This document shows positions 1-10,500 of a DNA stretch of 51,627 nt, piece by piece. A program made the translations under genes and the position numbers. Source of the DNA: Candidatus Sabulitectum sp. GTDB taxonomy: Bacteria; Fermentibacterota; Fermentibacteria; Fermentibacterales; JCC-6. The stretch lies in contig JAGLOJ010000051.1 of assembly GCA_023139045.1 (NCBI GenBank), positions 1-51,627 on the forward strand, read 5' to 3'. How positions within the stretch are numbered: position 1 is the stretch's first letter; every line of letters starts with the position of its first letter. The notes beneath the pieces are model-generated. The model was not told the origin of the DNA and did no database searches. It saw only the letters and a program-made list of their open reading frames with translations.

Positions 1-609
1 AGGTATAATCTGACGGGAATTTAGGATACATTTATTCCCCTATCAACCACCTCTGGAATGAATTTACTCATTGGAACTGGTGTTTCTGACGGCGAGTATT
101 TTCACACCGGTGATCCTGATGTTTCAGGAGAAGGCTCTCTACCGACAAAATTCTCAGAATTATTGAATTTGCGAGATCCTTCTCTTATGCAGCATGTTCG
201 CAGTGAAGCAGATGGGATTGATGTTCCAGATAGAAATGAGCTTTATACCAGTAGTGCCGTCTCACTCTGGAAAGAGAATACACTCAAACTCGGAATCTAT
301 GGAGTTGCAAAAATACTCCATGGTTTTGGCTTTTCTCTTCGGGGTATTCGCGATGTAATCACCTTGGGATTCACTCTATTAGCACTCGTATGCTCAATCA
401 TCTTATGGAAAAAAAATAAGTATCAAATTTGGTGTACATTCTTCTGGCTTTCTACCACCATTCTAAGTGGTCAAATGTTCTTTTTCCTTCCAAATCAAAG
501 ATTCAAAACGGTTATATTTGATCCTGTTGCAATCCTTATTATTTCACTATTGTCAGGATCAATTTTATTAAAATTATATGCAAATTGGCGTAGTATGCGT
601 AAAACGTAG
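1..609 (+). pseudogene. C-terminal remnant of a GT-C (ArnT/PMT-like) membrane glycosyltransferase
   Basis: The reading frame is open from the stop at 22-24 to TAG at 607-609; the first ATG is at 58. The stretch around FIPLSTTSGMNLLIGTG resembles the conserved segment of GT39/ArnT-type enzymes, which use polyprenyl-linked sugars (family usually has FIPLST, a G, then N-x-x-IGNNP). Similarity seems to continue on both sides of the in-frame amber codon at 22-24, so the gene looks broken by a nonsense change rather than newly started at 58. Downstream are three hydrophobic segments, at about residues 100-117, 122-140 and 150-170 counted from the ATG at 58, as in the C-terminal membrane part of the family. 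The window edge cuts the rest. An independent 183-residue membrane protein is the alternative. Confidence 0.45.
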
Positions 610-800
610 AAAAATCTTTCCCCAGAAACATGGATATCACAGATTTACGGAATAGCAGTTGTGAACACAGCAATCAGCAGTGGATATATTTTCATTGTTA
701 TCCGAAAGGAATTTAGGAATCAATGTTGCAAGTGCTTCATACTCCTGAACTTTTTCCTTTATCAGACTTGCAAATTAATGCAACTTTGACATATCAATGC

Positions 801-1730
801 TTATAGATACCGATTTTTAAATAGAAGCCTGATAAATTCTGGATGACATTTGAGCTCTTGAGCCCAAACAATATATTTTTTATCTGTTGGGTCTATAAAA
901 ACTTCAATCAATTTACCAATCTCAATTGAGCTGTTACCAACAGGATCGAGTGTCATCCGTTTGGTGATTGAGTATGGATTTCCTGACTCCGGGTATATTT
1001 CAAATTCTGTCTTATGAACATAGATAGTTCCAGATGTACCGGTGGACATTGTTGAACGCGTATCTACAATTTTTGCCTCTGTTCGCTTACCTTCATTGAC
1101 AATGCGCATTTGCTTAGCGCGCTTTTGATTTTTAGCCTTATTAGAGAAAAAATAGAGCACTGAAGCCAGAGAGAACCCGGCAAGCCCAATAGCAAACGGA
1201 GCGAAGGTATTGCTGGGGACGGCCCGAATGATCATGATTGCTATTATAAGATATATTATACCAGTTACAAGCAGTATTACTAGTCCTAATGGATATGCTT
1301 TTTCCGGTTTTGCTTGTGACAACAGCTCTTTGAGTTCCCGATATTGAAAATCGTCCTCCAGTTTGTCAGGTGTTGATGCTTGCTGAGGCTGCGACTGGGA
1401 TATCTGAATTTCAGATATATTTGCGAAGTTGTCATTACCCAATCCACCAACAATTTCTTTGATGTTATCTGGTAGCTCTTCCATGTCGTTAAGTGGTTTC
1501 CCGTTGACAGTGACATAAGTTGTACCAATTTTTGCAACACCATCACCCTCAAAAACATCGGGTACTCCATTGCCATTTGTATCTTGAAACACATTCTCAA
1601 TAAGGTCACCCAGATCGCCAGAATTATTTTTGCGAAATTCCGTATTAGCATGTTTAGTGCTACAGTACGGACATTTAATAATGCTATCATCTACACAATC
1701 TAGCGTTGCGCCGCAATTTGGACATTTCAT
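801..1730 (-). CDS. zinc-ribbon, DUF3592-like membrane protein
   Basis: 309 residues from the ATG at 1730, chosen because GGGAGAA lies six bases upstream; a longer frame without such a site runs to 1850. The N-terminus is a zinc ribbon (CPNC at 3-6, CPYC at 20-23). At about 50-62 is DTNGNGVPDVFEG, which has the D-x-N-x-N-G-x-x-D pattern of calcium-binding thrombospondin type 3 or EF-hand-like loops. Two membrane helices follow (about 147-169 and 177-196). The C-terminal 100 residues resemble DUF3592, a soluble beta-rich domain next to membrane helices in many bacteria. Function is unknown. It stands alone in AT-richer DNA, unlike the operon to its right, and may be acquired. Confidence 0.7.
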   Translation of the reverse strand: MKCPNCGATLDCVDDSIIKCPYCSTKHANTEFRKNNSGDLGDLIENVFQDTNGNGVPDVFEGDGVAKIGTTYVTVNGKPLNDMEELPDNIKEIVGGLGNDNFANISEIQISQSQPQQASTPDKLEDDFQYRELKELLSQAKPEKAYPLGLVILLVTGIIYLIIAIMIIRAVPSNTFAPFAIGLAGFSLASVLYFFSNKAKNQKRAKQMRIVNEGKRTEAKIVDTRSTMSTGTSGTIYVHKTEFEIYPESGNPYSITKRMTLDPVGNSSIEIGKLIEVFIDPTDKKYIVWAQELKCHPEFIRLLFKNRYL

Positions 1731-2184
1731 TTTACTTCTCCCGGCACGCGAGAACCTGCAGCTCTCGTGTTTAGTTAGTCTTCGCAGTTTCTTGCACTCA
1801 CGCCTTCGGCTTAGTTGATTGCGAGAAGACAACCCGCAACCCTGATGCAATTTCGCTACAACCCATGTTGCTGTATTTCATTACCTGATATTTTAATTTC
1901 AGACCTGTTATGGCAATAATAGTACCCCATTACATCAATCACAAGAGAATGCCAGAAAATTGCTTAAATTTTATCTTGATTCTTTGGCTGAATACAAAGT
2001 CCTCACAGATGTTTTTTCACAGCTCACAATCGTTGTCAATTGAGACTGGTGCATCCATCAGTATTTTGTCGGGTTTGTTGTCTTGGTATTAATTCATTCT
2101 TAAACGATTATCCCAATTTCATATGTCTTTGTAAAATGCTCTGCGAACTGAACATGAAAGATATGTCAAGCTCCATGTTGAAGA
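1731..2184. other. gene-free gap with inverted repeats
   Basis: No convincing gene. The part next to the zinc-ribbon gene is rich in inverted repeats: CGAGA/TCTCG at 1749-1767; GTCTTCGC at 1778-1785 pairing with GCGAGAAGAC at 1821-1830 (one bulge); and GCC-TTC-GGC at 1802-1810 inside that stem. This could be a structured leader of the zinc-ribbon gene or a remnant of a mobile element. A frame of about 48 codons on the plus strand (about 1900-2043) lacks a start codon and is not claimed as a gene. No clear terminator was found after the GGDEF gene that ends at 2185. Confidence 0.35.
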
Positions 2185-5100
2185 TCAGGGTGTCCGGTAG
2201 GTTCCATCTTCATCAAGTTCATCTGTGATAGAATGCAGACCCAGCAGCTCCTGCAAAGTAGTGCTTTCGCTGTGCTGCTGCAGTTCTTCCATTTTCTCTT
2301 CACCGAGGTCTTTTCTCAGGAAGCCAATGAGATCCACGCAGAAACCCTCTGCCTCCGAGTCAGCAGACTGGTTATGCAGAAGAGCGAGGGCAGTAACCGC
2401 GGAACGGACCAGGTTGCTGTTCATTCTGTCAAGAACAGCAAGGCCGTACAGCGTTCTTATGAGAATGGGTTTGTTGCCTGAGCGGTTGGCAATACCCGCA
2501 GCCCTCTTGAGAAATGAATCCGCTTTTTCGGTTTCCTCCAAGTCAATGCAGTGAAAGGCAAGTCCACACAGGGAGTTGGCAATAATATTCTCATCACGAG
2601 CCTTCTCGCCCAATTCAAGGGCTTCGGTATAGTTTTTCCTGACTTCGCTGCTTTTGCCCCTCATCTGGTTCACAATTGCCAGATTGAGCTTGATACCTGC
2701 CTGCCCCTGAGCGCTGCCGATCCTTTTATAGTAGTCTGCTGCCGCCAGGTAATGCTGTTCAGCCTCACCGAAACTGCCCAGGTTGGCCTCAACGCCGGCT
2801 ACTTCATTAAGAGCCAAAGCGCAAAGGCCTGTATATCCGGCAGTTTTTACCGCTGACAAGTAGCTGAGGAAAGCCTCTCTGGCTCGCTTGTAGTCTCCGT
2901 CAGCAGCCGCAAGATTACCCATATACAACCTGGTTTTCCATTCTCCAGTCCGGAAGGAAAACTGCCTGCACCTTTCAGATATTGAAGGTAATGTTGAGCG
3001 CACAAGATTGTAATTACCGCTGTTCAGGTTGCACTTCAATATCTGAAGCTCAACCTCAAGAGCTTCTATGTGCCTGTTCTCATTTGAAAATATGTCCAGA
3101 GCTCTCTTCAGAAAATCCTCTGCTGAGGATAATTTCCCCTGATCGACCATCATTCTTCCCATTGTGAAAAGAACTGTGGCCCGGTCACAGTCAGTTATGC
3201 GCGAGGTCAGGTCAAGTGCCTCCTGTATCAATTGCAGTAACATCTCAGCACGACCCAACCGGGAAGCAAAAAGACTCTGAAAGGAAAGAATAACCGCTCG
3301 GAGTCCATCGGGGAGTTCAAAAGCAGGATTGGAGACAGCTTCCTTCAGCATATTAAAACCGGTTCTGAATCTTCCCCTGTCCAGACAGTAGATAGACAGA
3401 GGGCTAAGCATCTGCCGGAGAAATCGATATCTGCCCTTCTCAATTGCAAATTTCCAGGCAATGGAAATGTCACTGAATGAATCCTTGATACCGTTCAACC
3501 CTCGTCCGGCTTCCCTGCCTGTGCGAGCCATCTCTCCAAAAGCCTCTGCCCTGAAAGCAAAAAACCTGCAGTGCATCTCTCTGGCAACCTCATAACCTTT
3601 GGAATGAGGATTTCCTCCCTGCAAAATAAAGTCGCTGGTCAAAGCAGGGATGTGTAACCCCTGATCATCACGGAGAAGGAACGACCTGTCCGCAAGAGAC
3701 ATAATCATCTCCAGAGGAACATCGGATATCTCTTCAGCTTCCTCAACAGTGAAGTGCCCGGCAAATACAGTCAATCTGAATGCAGCATTTCTCTCCATCG
3801 GGGAAAGCTGCTCCCACGAATTCTGGAACAGATCAGAGAGTCCGTCCGTTGTTTTTTCCTTGTCGGTACCACCCAGAAATGATGGATTTGCACGAATTCT
3901 TTTACAGATCGATGAAACTGACATGACTCTGACCCAGGAGGCAGCAAGCTCAATTGCAAGTGGGGCACCATTAACAAGAGAACAAATTTCTTCCACTACA
4001 TTCAAATTCAGATCACCGGAGAAACGAACTCCTGCAAGTCGTTCGGCTGCCTGGAGGAATACTCCTGCTGCATCAGAAGGCATATCATCAGAAGGCCTTA
4101 CTGTGGAAACACCGCTTACAGGCACGACCACTTCACCGTGAACATCCATTGAAACTCTTGATGTGACCAGAATAGTCAACTCACTGCAATTTTGAATAAG
4201 ACGGGAAATGAATGATACCATTTCATCCCCGGAGCTTACATTTACAAGAACAAGAAGCATCTCTGCATCTGCAAGAAAACTCTCAATGCTGGCTTCAGCA
4301 TCCCTTCCCGAGGGCAGGGAAAGCTCTCCGGCAAGCCTGACCGGTACAGATTCACTACCGGATTCACAATCCACATGGCATATCCCGGTGGAAAACATGG
4401 ATTCGTTCTGTCCTGCTGCTCTGATAGCAAGTCGTCTGCAACCCATCCCGCTCATGCCTTTGAGCGTAATGAGCCTTGTTCCATCGTCCAGCAATTCTCT
4501 GATTCGACCCAGTTCCTCCTCTCTGCCAAGGAAAGGAGTGAGATTAACCGGGAGGTTGTTAATTCCAGCAGTTGTCCCGAAAGCCAGTCTGTTACCAAGT
4601 GGGAAGTTCATGCAATCACCTTCTAATTCGTAACTGCCGCCTTTACTTAAAAGGTATCCTCTTCTCTCAAGGTGTCTGATACCCTGGGCAAACAATCCGG
4701 GAAGACCACCGGTTTCATTGTGAAACCACTCGAGAAAATTTTCCGGTGGATCCCACATTAAAATCGCTCTGAACCACGCTCGACAGTCTTCCTGAGAAAT
4801 GGAGCCAAGTCGAACAGAGGCGGAAACTCCTCCGAACTCGCTGCTCTGACTGAGCATGCTTCTTTCAGTAGAGGCTGCTACCACCATCCAGCCGGGGTAA
4901 ATAGCATAAAATTTCAGGAGATCTTCGATGGAGGCCCTGTCGATCAAATGCATGTCTTTGAGAAATACACCAAGGCACATGGAAACCCCTGTATAAGAGT
5001 ATAGAGCATCTATAACGGCATCCCGCTCGGTCTCGCAGCCAAGTGCAGAGGCAAGAGCCAGGTGTGGTGTCTGCAGGCAGGCTCTTGTTCCTGAAACTTT

Positions 5101-5820
5101 CAGAAGCTTGTAATCGCTCAGTGAAAGGAGTGAAGCTGTGGCATCCAGAAAACAGCTTTTACCGGATCCATCCGGGCCAAGAACAAGAAAAAAACCTCTT
5201 CCTTTATCGCCGGCTTCCTCTGAAAACAGCAGAAAGGCAGCAAGTTCCTTTTCTCTTCCCAGCAATCGACCTTCTATGTCAGTGATATTCTCCAGTTGAT
5301 CAGGATCATCAATGGTAACAATTCTGTTACGACCGGTTCTTTTTGCCACATACAGCCTTCTGTCCGCAGTATCGAAAAGATCCCTTGCGGAAAGTCCGTC
5401 AACTGGGAATTGAGCAACGCCGATACTCAAGGTAATGGACAGAGGGGGGTTCCCTTCAAATTCTGATCCACCGACTTTCTCCAGCAGACGAGTGGAGAAC
5501 CGCAGGGCTTCGTCCCTGTCAGCTCCAAGAAGTATCCCGGTGAACTCGTCGCCACCATACCTGAACATCATATCTTTTTCTCTGGATATTTCCAGAACTC
5601 TTCTACCAAACTCTGATAGAATTTGATCTCCGCGCCTGTGACCAAAACCATCATTAACGCTCTTGAAGTGATCGATATCAATCATGATTAAGGAGAAGAT
5701 TGTACTTTCCATTGATTTATCGGTGATGCAAAAGGTCAGTTTCCTCGAGAATGCATCTTTGTCGCCAAGTCCGGTCAAACTGTCAGAAGATAAATACATA
5801 CCGCTGTGAATACCAGCCAA
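2185..5820 (-). CDS. diguanylate cyclase fused to two STAND-type ATPase modules and TPRs
   Basis: 1211 residues from a TTG start with AGGAGGGAGG ending five bases upstream. Residues 1-170 are a GGDEF domain: DSLTGL near 13-18, metal-binding DID at 48-50, GGDEF at 89-93, and an RxxD inhibitory site (R80, D83) exactly five residues before it, so c-di-GMP synthesis with product inhibition is expected. A first ATPase module has Walker A GPDGSGKS (215-222). A second module, from LTPFLGREEEL (about 427), resembles the NB-ARC-like part of COG3903 regulators and keeps the TSR and GAPLA motifs, but its P-loop reads GMSGMGCR (455-462) and its Walker B Asp is Val526, so it probably cannot hydrolyse ATP. 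A winged-helix-like segment and many TPRs follow to about residue 1150. There is no membrane segment. It is the last gene of the thrS operon, 72 bases after the ABC gene. The input signal is unknown. Confidence 0.85.
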   Translation of the reverse strand: MAGIHSGMYLSSDSLTGLGDKDAFSRKLTFCITDKSMESTIFSLIMIDIDHFKSVNDGFGHRRGDQILSEFGRRVLEISREKDMMFRYGGDEFTGILLGADRDEALRFSTRLLEKVGGSEFEGNPPLSITLSIGVAQFPVDGLSARDLFDTADRRLYVAKRTGRNRIVTIDDPDQLENITDIEGRLLGREKELAAFLLFSEEAGDKGRGFFLVLGPDGSGKSCFLDATASLLSLSDYKLLKVSGTRACLQTPHLALASALGCETERDAVIDALYSYTGVSMCLGVFLKDMHLIDRASIEDLLKFYAIYPGWMVVAASTERSMLSQSSEFGGVSASVRLGSISQEDCRAWFRAILMWDPPENFLEWFHNETGGLPGLFAQGIRHLERRGYLLSKGGSYELEGDCMNFPLGNRLAFGTTAGINNLPVNLTPFLGREEELGRIRELLDDGTRLITLKGMSGMGCRRLAIRAAGQNESMFSTGICHVDCESGSESVPVRLAGELSLPSGRDAEASIESFLADAEMLLVLVNVSSGDEMVSFISRLIQNCSELTILVTSRVSMDVHGEVVVPVSGVSTVRPSDDMPSDAAGVFLQAAERLAGVRFSGDLNLNVVEEICSLVNGAPLAIELAASWVRVMSVSSICKRIRANPSFLGGTDKEKTTDGLSDLFQNSWEQLSPMERNAAFRLTVFAGHFTVEEAEEISDVPLEMIMSLADRSFLLRDDQGLHIPALTSDFILQGGNPHSKGYEVAREMHCRFFAFRAEAFGEMARTGREAGRGLNGIKDSFSDISIAWKFAIEKGRYRFLRQMLSPLSIYCLDRGRFRTGFNMLKEAVSNPAFELPDGLRAVILSFQSLFASRLGRAEMLLQLIQEALDLTSRITDCDRATVLFTMGRMMVDQGKLSSAEDFLKRALDIFSNENRHIEALEVELQILKCNLNSGNYNLVRSTLPSISERCRQFSFRTGEWKTRLYMGNLAAADGDYKRAREAFLSYLSAVKTAGYTGLCALALNEVAGVEANLGSFGEAEQHYLAAADYYKRIGSAQGQAGIKLNLAIVNQMRGKSSEVRKNYTEALELGEKARDENIIANSLCGLAFHCIDLEETEKADSFLKRAAGIANRSGNKPILIRTLYGLAVLDRMNSNLVRSAVTALALLHNQSADSEAEGFCVDLIGFLRKDLGEEKMEELQQHSESTTLQELLGLHSITDELDEDGTYRTP

Positions 5821-5892
5821 ACCATCCTCCCTCCTACGTTACCTTCCTCTCTGATTTATAAACAGTATTTACCCGGATGAAAAGGGAAGAGG

Positions 5893-6642
5893 TCAGGAGC
5901 GTTGAAAGAAGTCGTGTACCTCTGCTGGTGAGGTGCCGGTAACTTTGAAAAAAAGTTCCTGCAGACCACCTCCAGACAGCTCTCCACGGGAAAGTGTGCG
6001 AAGAAGTCTGCCGCAGTGTATTATTCCGAATAACCTGCAGTGAAGGGATGCTGTTGAAAGAGTGTGTGTTGAGATAATTACCACCGCCCCTTCGGCTGCT
6101 GCAGCCTCCACCATTCGCCAGAATGTTTCTGCCGCCGGAGGATCAAGACCCACCAGAGGTTCGTCTATCACATACAGATCAGGTTTTGCTATAAAAGCAC
6201 CGGACAGTACAACTCTCTGGATCATACCGTGAGAATAAGAGCCGGATCTGTTATCCAGCCAGCCGTCCATTTCAAAAACTCTGGAACAGAGCATAGTGCG
6301 CTGATGGATTACTTCAGGGTCCAATCCTCTGAGCCTTCCTGTGTAACGAAGGTATTCTCTTCCTGAAAGATTGGGAAAAATAGTAGGCTCATCCGGAACA
6401 TAAGCAATTCTCTGCCTGACAGTGCCTGCAGGCTCATTATCAAGTGTAATTGCCCCTGAATCTGGAATGATGAGACCGCTGATCATTTTTAATGTTGTTG
6501 TTTTGCCTGCTCCATTGGGGCCAAGAAGTGCGAATATATCTCCTCTGTTTACAGAGAAGGACAGACGATCCACTGCAACTTTCTTTCCGTATGACTTTAC
6601 AAGAGAGGATATTTTGAGATCTCCCGGGAGGTTGTCAGCCAT
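5893..6642 (-). CDS. ABC transporter ATP-binding protein (orphan, ABC-2-like)
   Basis: 249 residues from the ATG at 6642, which overlaps the ftsY stop by eight bases (ATGGCTGA); GGAGGG lies very close upstream, so translational coupling is likely. An upstream in-frame start would add 13 residues (to 6681). Walker A is GPNGAGKT (41-48), the signature is YSHGM (136-140) in place of LSGGQ, and Walker B leads into VIDEPLVGLD (158-167). The usual Q-loop Gln is Asp in YVPDEP. The signature and Q-loop variants are common in ATPases that drive ABC-2 exporters. No permease is encoded within the window, so the substrate cannot be named. Confidence 0.85.
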   Translation of the reverse strand: MADNLPGDLKISSLVKSYGKKVAVDRLSFSVNRGDIFALLGPNGAGKTTTLKMISGLIIPDSGAITLDNEPAGTVRQRIAYVPDEPTIFPNLSGREYLRYTGRLRGLDPEVIHQRTMLCSRVFEMDGWLDNRSGSYSHGMIQRVVLSGAFIAKPDLYVIDEPLVGLDPPAAETFWRMVEAAAAEGAVVIISTHTLSTASLHCRLFGIIHCGRLLRTLSRGELSGGGLQELFFKVTGTSPAEVHDFFQRS

Positions 6643-7522
6643 TCCCTCCAACGATTGCTTCAACAAATGCCCTCCCGTCAAATGTTACCATATCATCGGC
6701 ACCTTCTCCAACGCCAATGTAACGAATAGGCAGGTTCAGTTCCCTTGCCATGGCGAACACAGAACCGCCTTTTGCAGTTCCATCCAATTTGGTCACCACA
6801 AGATCTGTAACGGGAATAAATTTCATAAACTGCTGTGCCTGGGGAAGGGCATTCTGCCCCACAGTTCCGTCAAGAACAAGAAGAACCCTGTGAGGAGCAC
6901 CTTCCATGGCTTTCCCTGCCACACGGTAAACCTTGGAGAGTTCGTCCATAAGCCCCTTCTGTGTGGGAAGCCTTCCTGCCGTATCTATAATCACATGATC
7001 GAACTTCTTTGTCTGCGCTCTTCTGATAACATCAAAAGTAACCGCTCCGGGATCGGTGCCCTCAACACTGGTATGCACCGGGATGTTCAGCCGCTGCCCC
7101 CAGAGTGCCAGTTGCTCTGATGCTGCCGCCCGGTACGTATCTGCACATCCCATGAGAACAGACTCGCCGCCGGCAGCAATGCTTTGAGAAAGACGAGCGA
7201 TTGTTGTAGTTTTACCGGCACCATTTACTCCTACCACCATTGTTACAGCGGGCTTTGCTGCAGGTACCCATGGTTCGTGTTCCGGAAGAAGTTCTTCAAG
7301 TATGGTTACAAGTATGGTTTTCCAGTTGCTGTCACTGTTAAGCTTGTATTCCTTCCTGAACTGTTCCAGTACCAGTTCTGTGAGTTCCCAGCCAAGATCA
7401 CTTGCAAGAAGAATCTCTTCTGCGAACTCAAGGGTATTCTCGTCTACTCCCTGCCCGAAAACCACTGCCAGCTTTCTGGACAGGGCATTTCTGCTTTTCT
7501 TCAGTTTTTCTCCGAGATTCAC
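6635..7522 (-). CDS. ftsY: signal recognition particle receptor FtsY
   Basis: 295 residues. FtsY is the SRP receptor GTPase that docks ribosome-SRP complexes at the inner membrane for co-translational insertion. The N domain spans about 1-90 with almost no acidic A domain in front. The G domain has G1 VGVNGAGKTTT (97-107), DTYRAAASEQL, DTAGRL and TKLDGTAKGG, all typical. The start is GTG at 7522, sharing GTGA with the smc stop. An smc-ftsY order is common in bacteria. Its 3' end overlaps the ABC ATPase gene. Confidence 0.96.
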   Translation of the reverse strand: MNLGEKLKKSRNALSRKLAVVFGQGVDENTLEFAEEILLASDLGWELTELVLEQFRKEYKLNSDSNWKTILVTILEELLPEHEPWVPAAKPAVTMVVGVNGAGKTTTIARLSQSIAAGGESVLMGCADTYRAAASEQLALWGQRLNIPVHTSVEGTDPGAVTFDVIRRAQTKKFDHVIIDTAGRLPTQKGLMDELSKVYRVAGKAMEGAPHRVLLVLDGTVGQNALPQAQQFMKFIPVTDLVVTKLDGTAKGGSVFAMARELNLPIRYIGVGEGADDMVTFDGRAFVEAIVGGNG

Positions 7523-10500
7523 TTCCTCTGCACCATCTCTTCCAGGCTAACCGATGTAATGGAACTGACGCCATCTTCTGCCATGGTAATTCCGTACAGA
7601 ACATCACACCCTTCCATCGTTCGCTTGTTGTGCGTTATTACAATAAATTGTGTGTTCTTGCTGAAGTCTCTGAGAATTGCAACGAACTTGTCTGTATTGG
7701 AATCATCAAAGGGCCCGTCAAGCTCGTCAAGAACACAGAAAGGAGAGGGTTTCACAAGGTAGAGACTGAACAGAAGCGCAACGGCAGTTAACGCCTTTTC
7801 ACCCTCGGACAGCGCAATAACATTCTTCAGTTTCTTTCCTTTTGGTCTGGCAAGAATCTCAATGCCACCCTCCAGCGGATCATCCCCCTCAATTGCGACA
7901 ATATCCCCTTCACCACCGCCAAAAAGTTTGACGAACATACTTTGAAAATTTTCCCTTACCTTCTCGAAAGTTTCTTTGAACCTGGCTGCAGCCTCGGCAT
8001 TTATTTCTGCAATAGCTCTGGAGAGTGAAGCCCTGGCCTTCTCCAGATCGTCTCTCTGCTCTACAAGGTATTCGAGCCTCTCCCAGGCCTCATCATATTC
8101 AGAAACGGCCAGCATATTCACAGGGCCTATTCTTTCAAGAACAGCGTTTCTTGAAGCTAATTCATGTGCAAGCTCCTCGGACGCTCTTCCAAGGAAAGGA
8201 TTCTCTTCAACTGCGCACTCTCCCTCCAGATTCTTCAGTTTATCCCGAAGGGAGGTCGTCTGCGCTTCAAGTTCAATCATGAAGCTCTTTGCTCTTCCCA
8301 GCTTCTCCCTGATCTGCTGCACTTCTTTTTCAAGAACTGCCGTGCTTTCCATAAGCGTATTTCTCTCGCGGGAATAGTCATTTCTTGAATTTTCTTCCTG
8401 GCCCCGTCTGGTCTTCAATACTGCACTTTCCTTTTTCAGGATGTCAGTTCTGCTTCTCAGGGAGGTTATCCCGCCTGCGGAATTATCATTCTCCCGCTGA
8501 AGTTCCTCAAGAAGATCATGCAGACCGTCTGCTTCAGTGCCCAGCATACTAATCCTGCCCGTGATCTCTTTCAGCCTGCTTCGGTTCTCTCTGAGATTGA
8601 AACTGCAGTTGTCCTGTTCTCTTCCAGCTTCTCCCAGCTGACTCTCCACTTGTGAAACCAGAGCCAGTTTCCCCTCTTCAAATGTGACAGCATTCGTCCT
8701 TTTTTCCTCAAGGGCAGCAATTCCGTCATCAACTGCAATACCGGTATCTGCGGAATTGGCCTCATCAAGCAGGGATAGTTCCTCATTCTGCAGGGAAAGC
8801 TGATTCACAATAGTATTGAGTTCTTTTTTCGAATTCTCCAGAGATGTCTGAGTTCCCGCAAGCTTCTTCTCATTGAGTCGAAGTTCATCTCTTACTTCCT
8901 TAATTGCATCTCTCATAGAAGAAAGTTCTTTACTTTTCCGGCTCAGATAAGCAGTCAGTTCCTCTCTTGAACTGACTGATTGATGCAACTGTTTTTCAAG
9001 ATCCTCAAGAATATCAGTGAGTTCCAGAGAACCTGCACTGGATTCCGCCACTCCCAGTCTTACAAGACCGTCCGGTCTGAAGATATCGCCGTCAACAGTA
9101 ACCACAGGCTTTGCGAATCCGTTACTGATCCATGATTTTGCTGTCGATGAATCGGGGGCAAGTACACCATGGCTCAGAAGGGGGCCGGTGATCTGGTACA
9201 TTTCTCCCTTTTCCACACAGTCCGCCAGCGAAACTGCTCCTGATGGCAGTTCTGTAGAGCAGTTCGTTGTCGGGACAGCATATCGTCTGCCGTCACCAGG
9301 GGTGCTGTCTGCAATACCGTTCAGTAAGCTCGCTGAATTGAAGCCGTCCAGATAGGCTCCAATAGCCTTTCCCATTCCCGGAAACGGCCTGATAATGGAA
9401 GAAATAGAGTCGGTTGCAGAGGATTCCTGAAGAAGTCTCTTCACCCGACTGACCTGCTCCCGCAGCACAGCCACCGTCTGTCCTGATTCAGAGATTCTGC
9501 TGGTCAGTTCCGTGGTTTCTGCCAGCAATTCTGTTTGAGCACTGATCTTCTTCTGAAGAGATTCTTCTACAGATTCAGTTTTCTCTTTCAGAACTGTGTG
9601 ATCTTCACTGAAACGGGAAACACTGCTGCTGATAATGGCTTTTCTTTCAGTAAACATTTCAATGGATTCTTTTACCGATGAAAGTTTCTGCATACGAGCT
9701 TCTTCCATGCGAATCTGCTCGCGGTAAGACTGACGAAGCTTCTCCAGCTCAGTTTCCACCTCATACCTTGCGGATTTTGCTGCTGTTTGATCAGCACTCG
9801 CTTTCTTCAAGTGAAGGCTGAGTTCCTCCAGCTTCCGCAAGGATGACGCATGATCCGCTTCAAGACTTTTTGAGGAAACGTGAAGCTGTGATTTCTCATC
9901 TTCAAGTTTCTCCAGATCAGCAGCATACCGGTGAATGCGTTCCCGTTCTCTGGCCATTCTGGCATTGTTCTCGGCAATTCTGGTTTCCGCTGATGTGATT
10001 CTCTCTTCAGTAACTGCTGCTTCTCTGTCGTTGGATGCCAATTTGGAATCCTGTTCGGCACACTTTCTGTGGGCTTCATCCAGTCTGCTCTGCACTCGGC
10101 TGAATTCCATTCTGGCTTCTGCAAGAATCGCACTTCCGGATGCAAGGGCAGCGGTCTCCCTGCCTACAACAGAGCTGGTCTCATCAAGCAGCTTTCCCTT
10201 TTCCTTCAGTTTTCCTCTGATCTCCGAAGACTCCAGGTAACTCATAGCTTCTCTGACAGCCTTTATGGTATCTGAAACCTTGTTATGCCTTTTAAACGCG
10301 GATACCTGTCGTTTCAACCCGTTGCAGGTGGACTCTACCTCCATGATGATATCGGACAATCTTTCAAGATCACTGGCAGCTGAATTCAGTTTCAACTCGG
10401 CTCTGTGGCGCTGTATTTTGTACTTGACTATACCGGCGGCCTCGTCAAAGAGGAATCTGCGATCCTCCGGTTTGTTTGAGAGAATGGTTCCAACCATCTT

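Noticed and set aside
640..780. minus-strand 45-codon frame (FASLIKEKVQEYEALATL...)
   Set aside because: No start codon and length within chance expectation.
1749..1830. integron attC site
   Set aside because: The inverted repeats lack the RYYYAAC and GTTRRRY ends.
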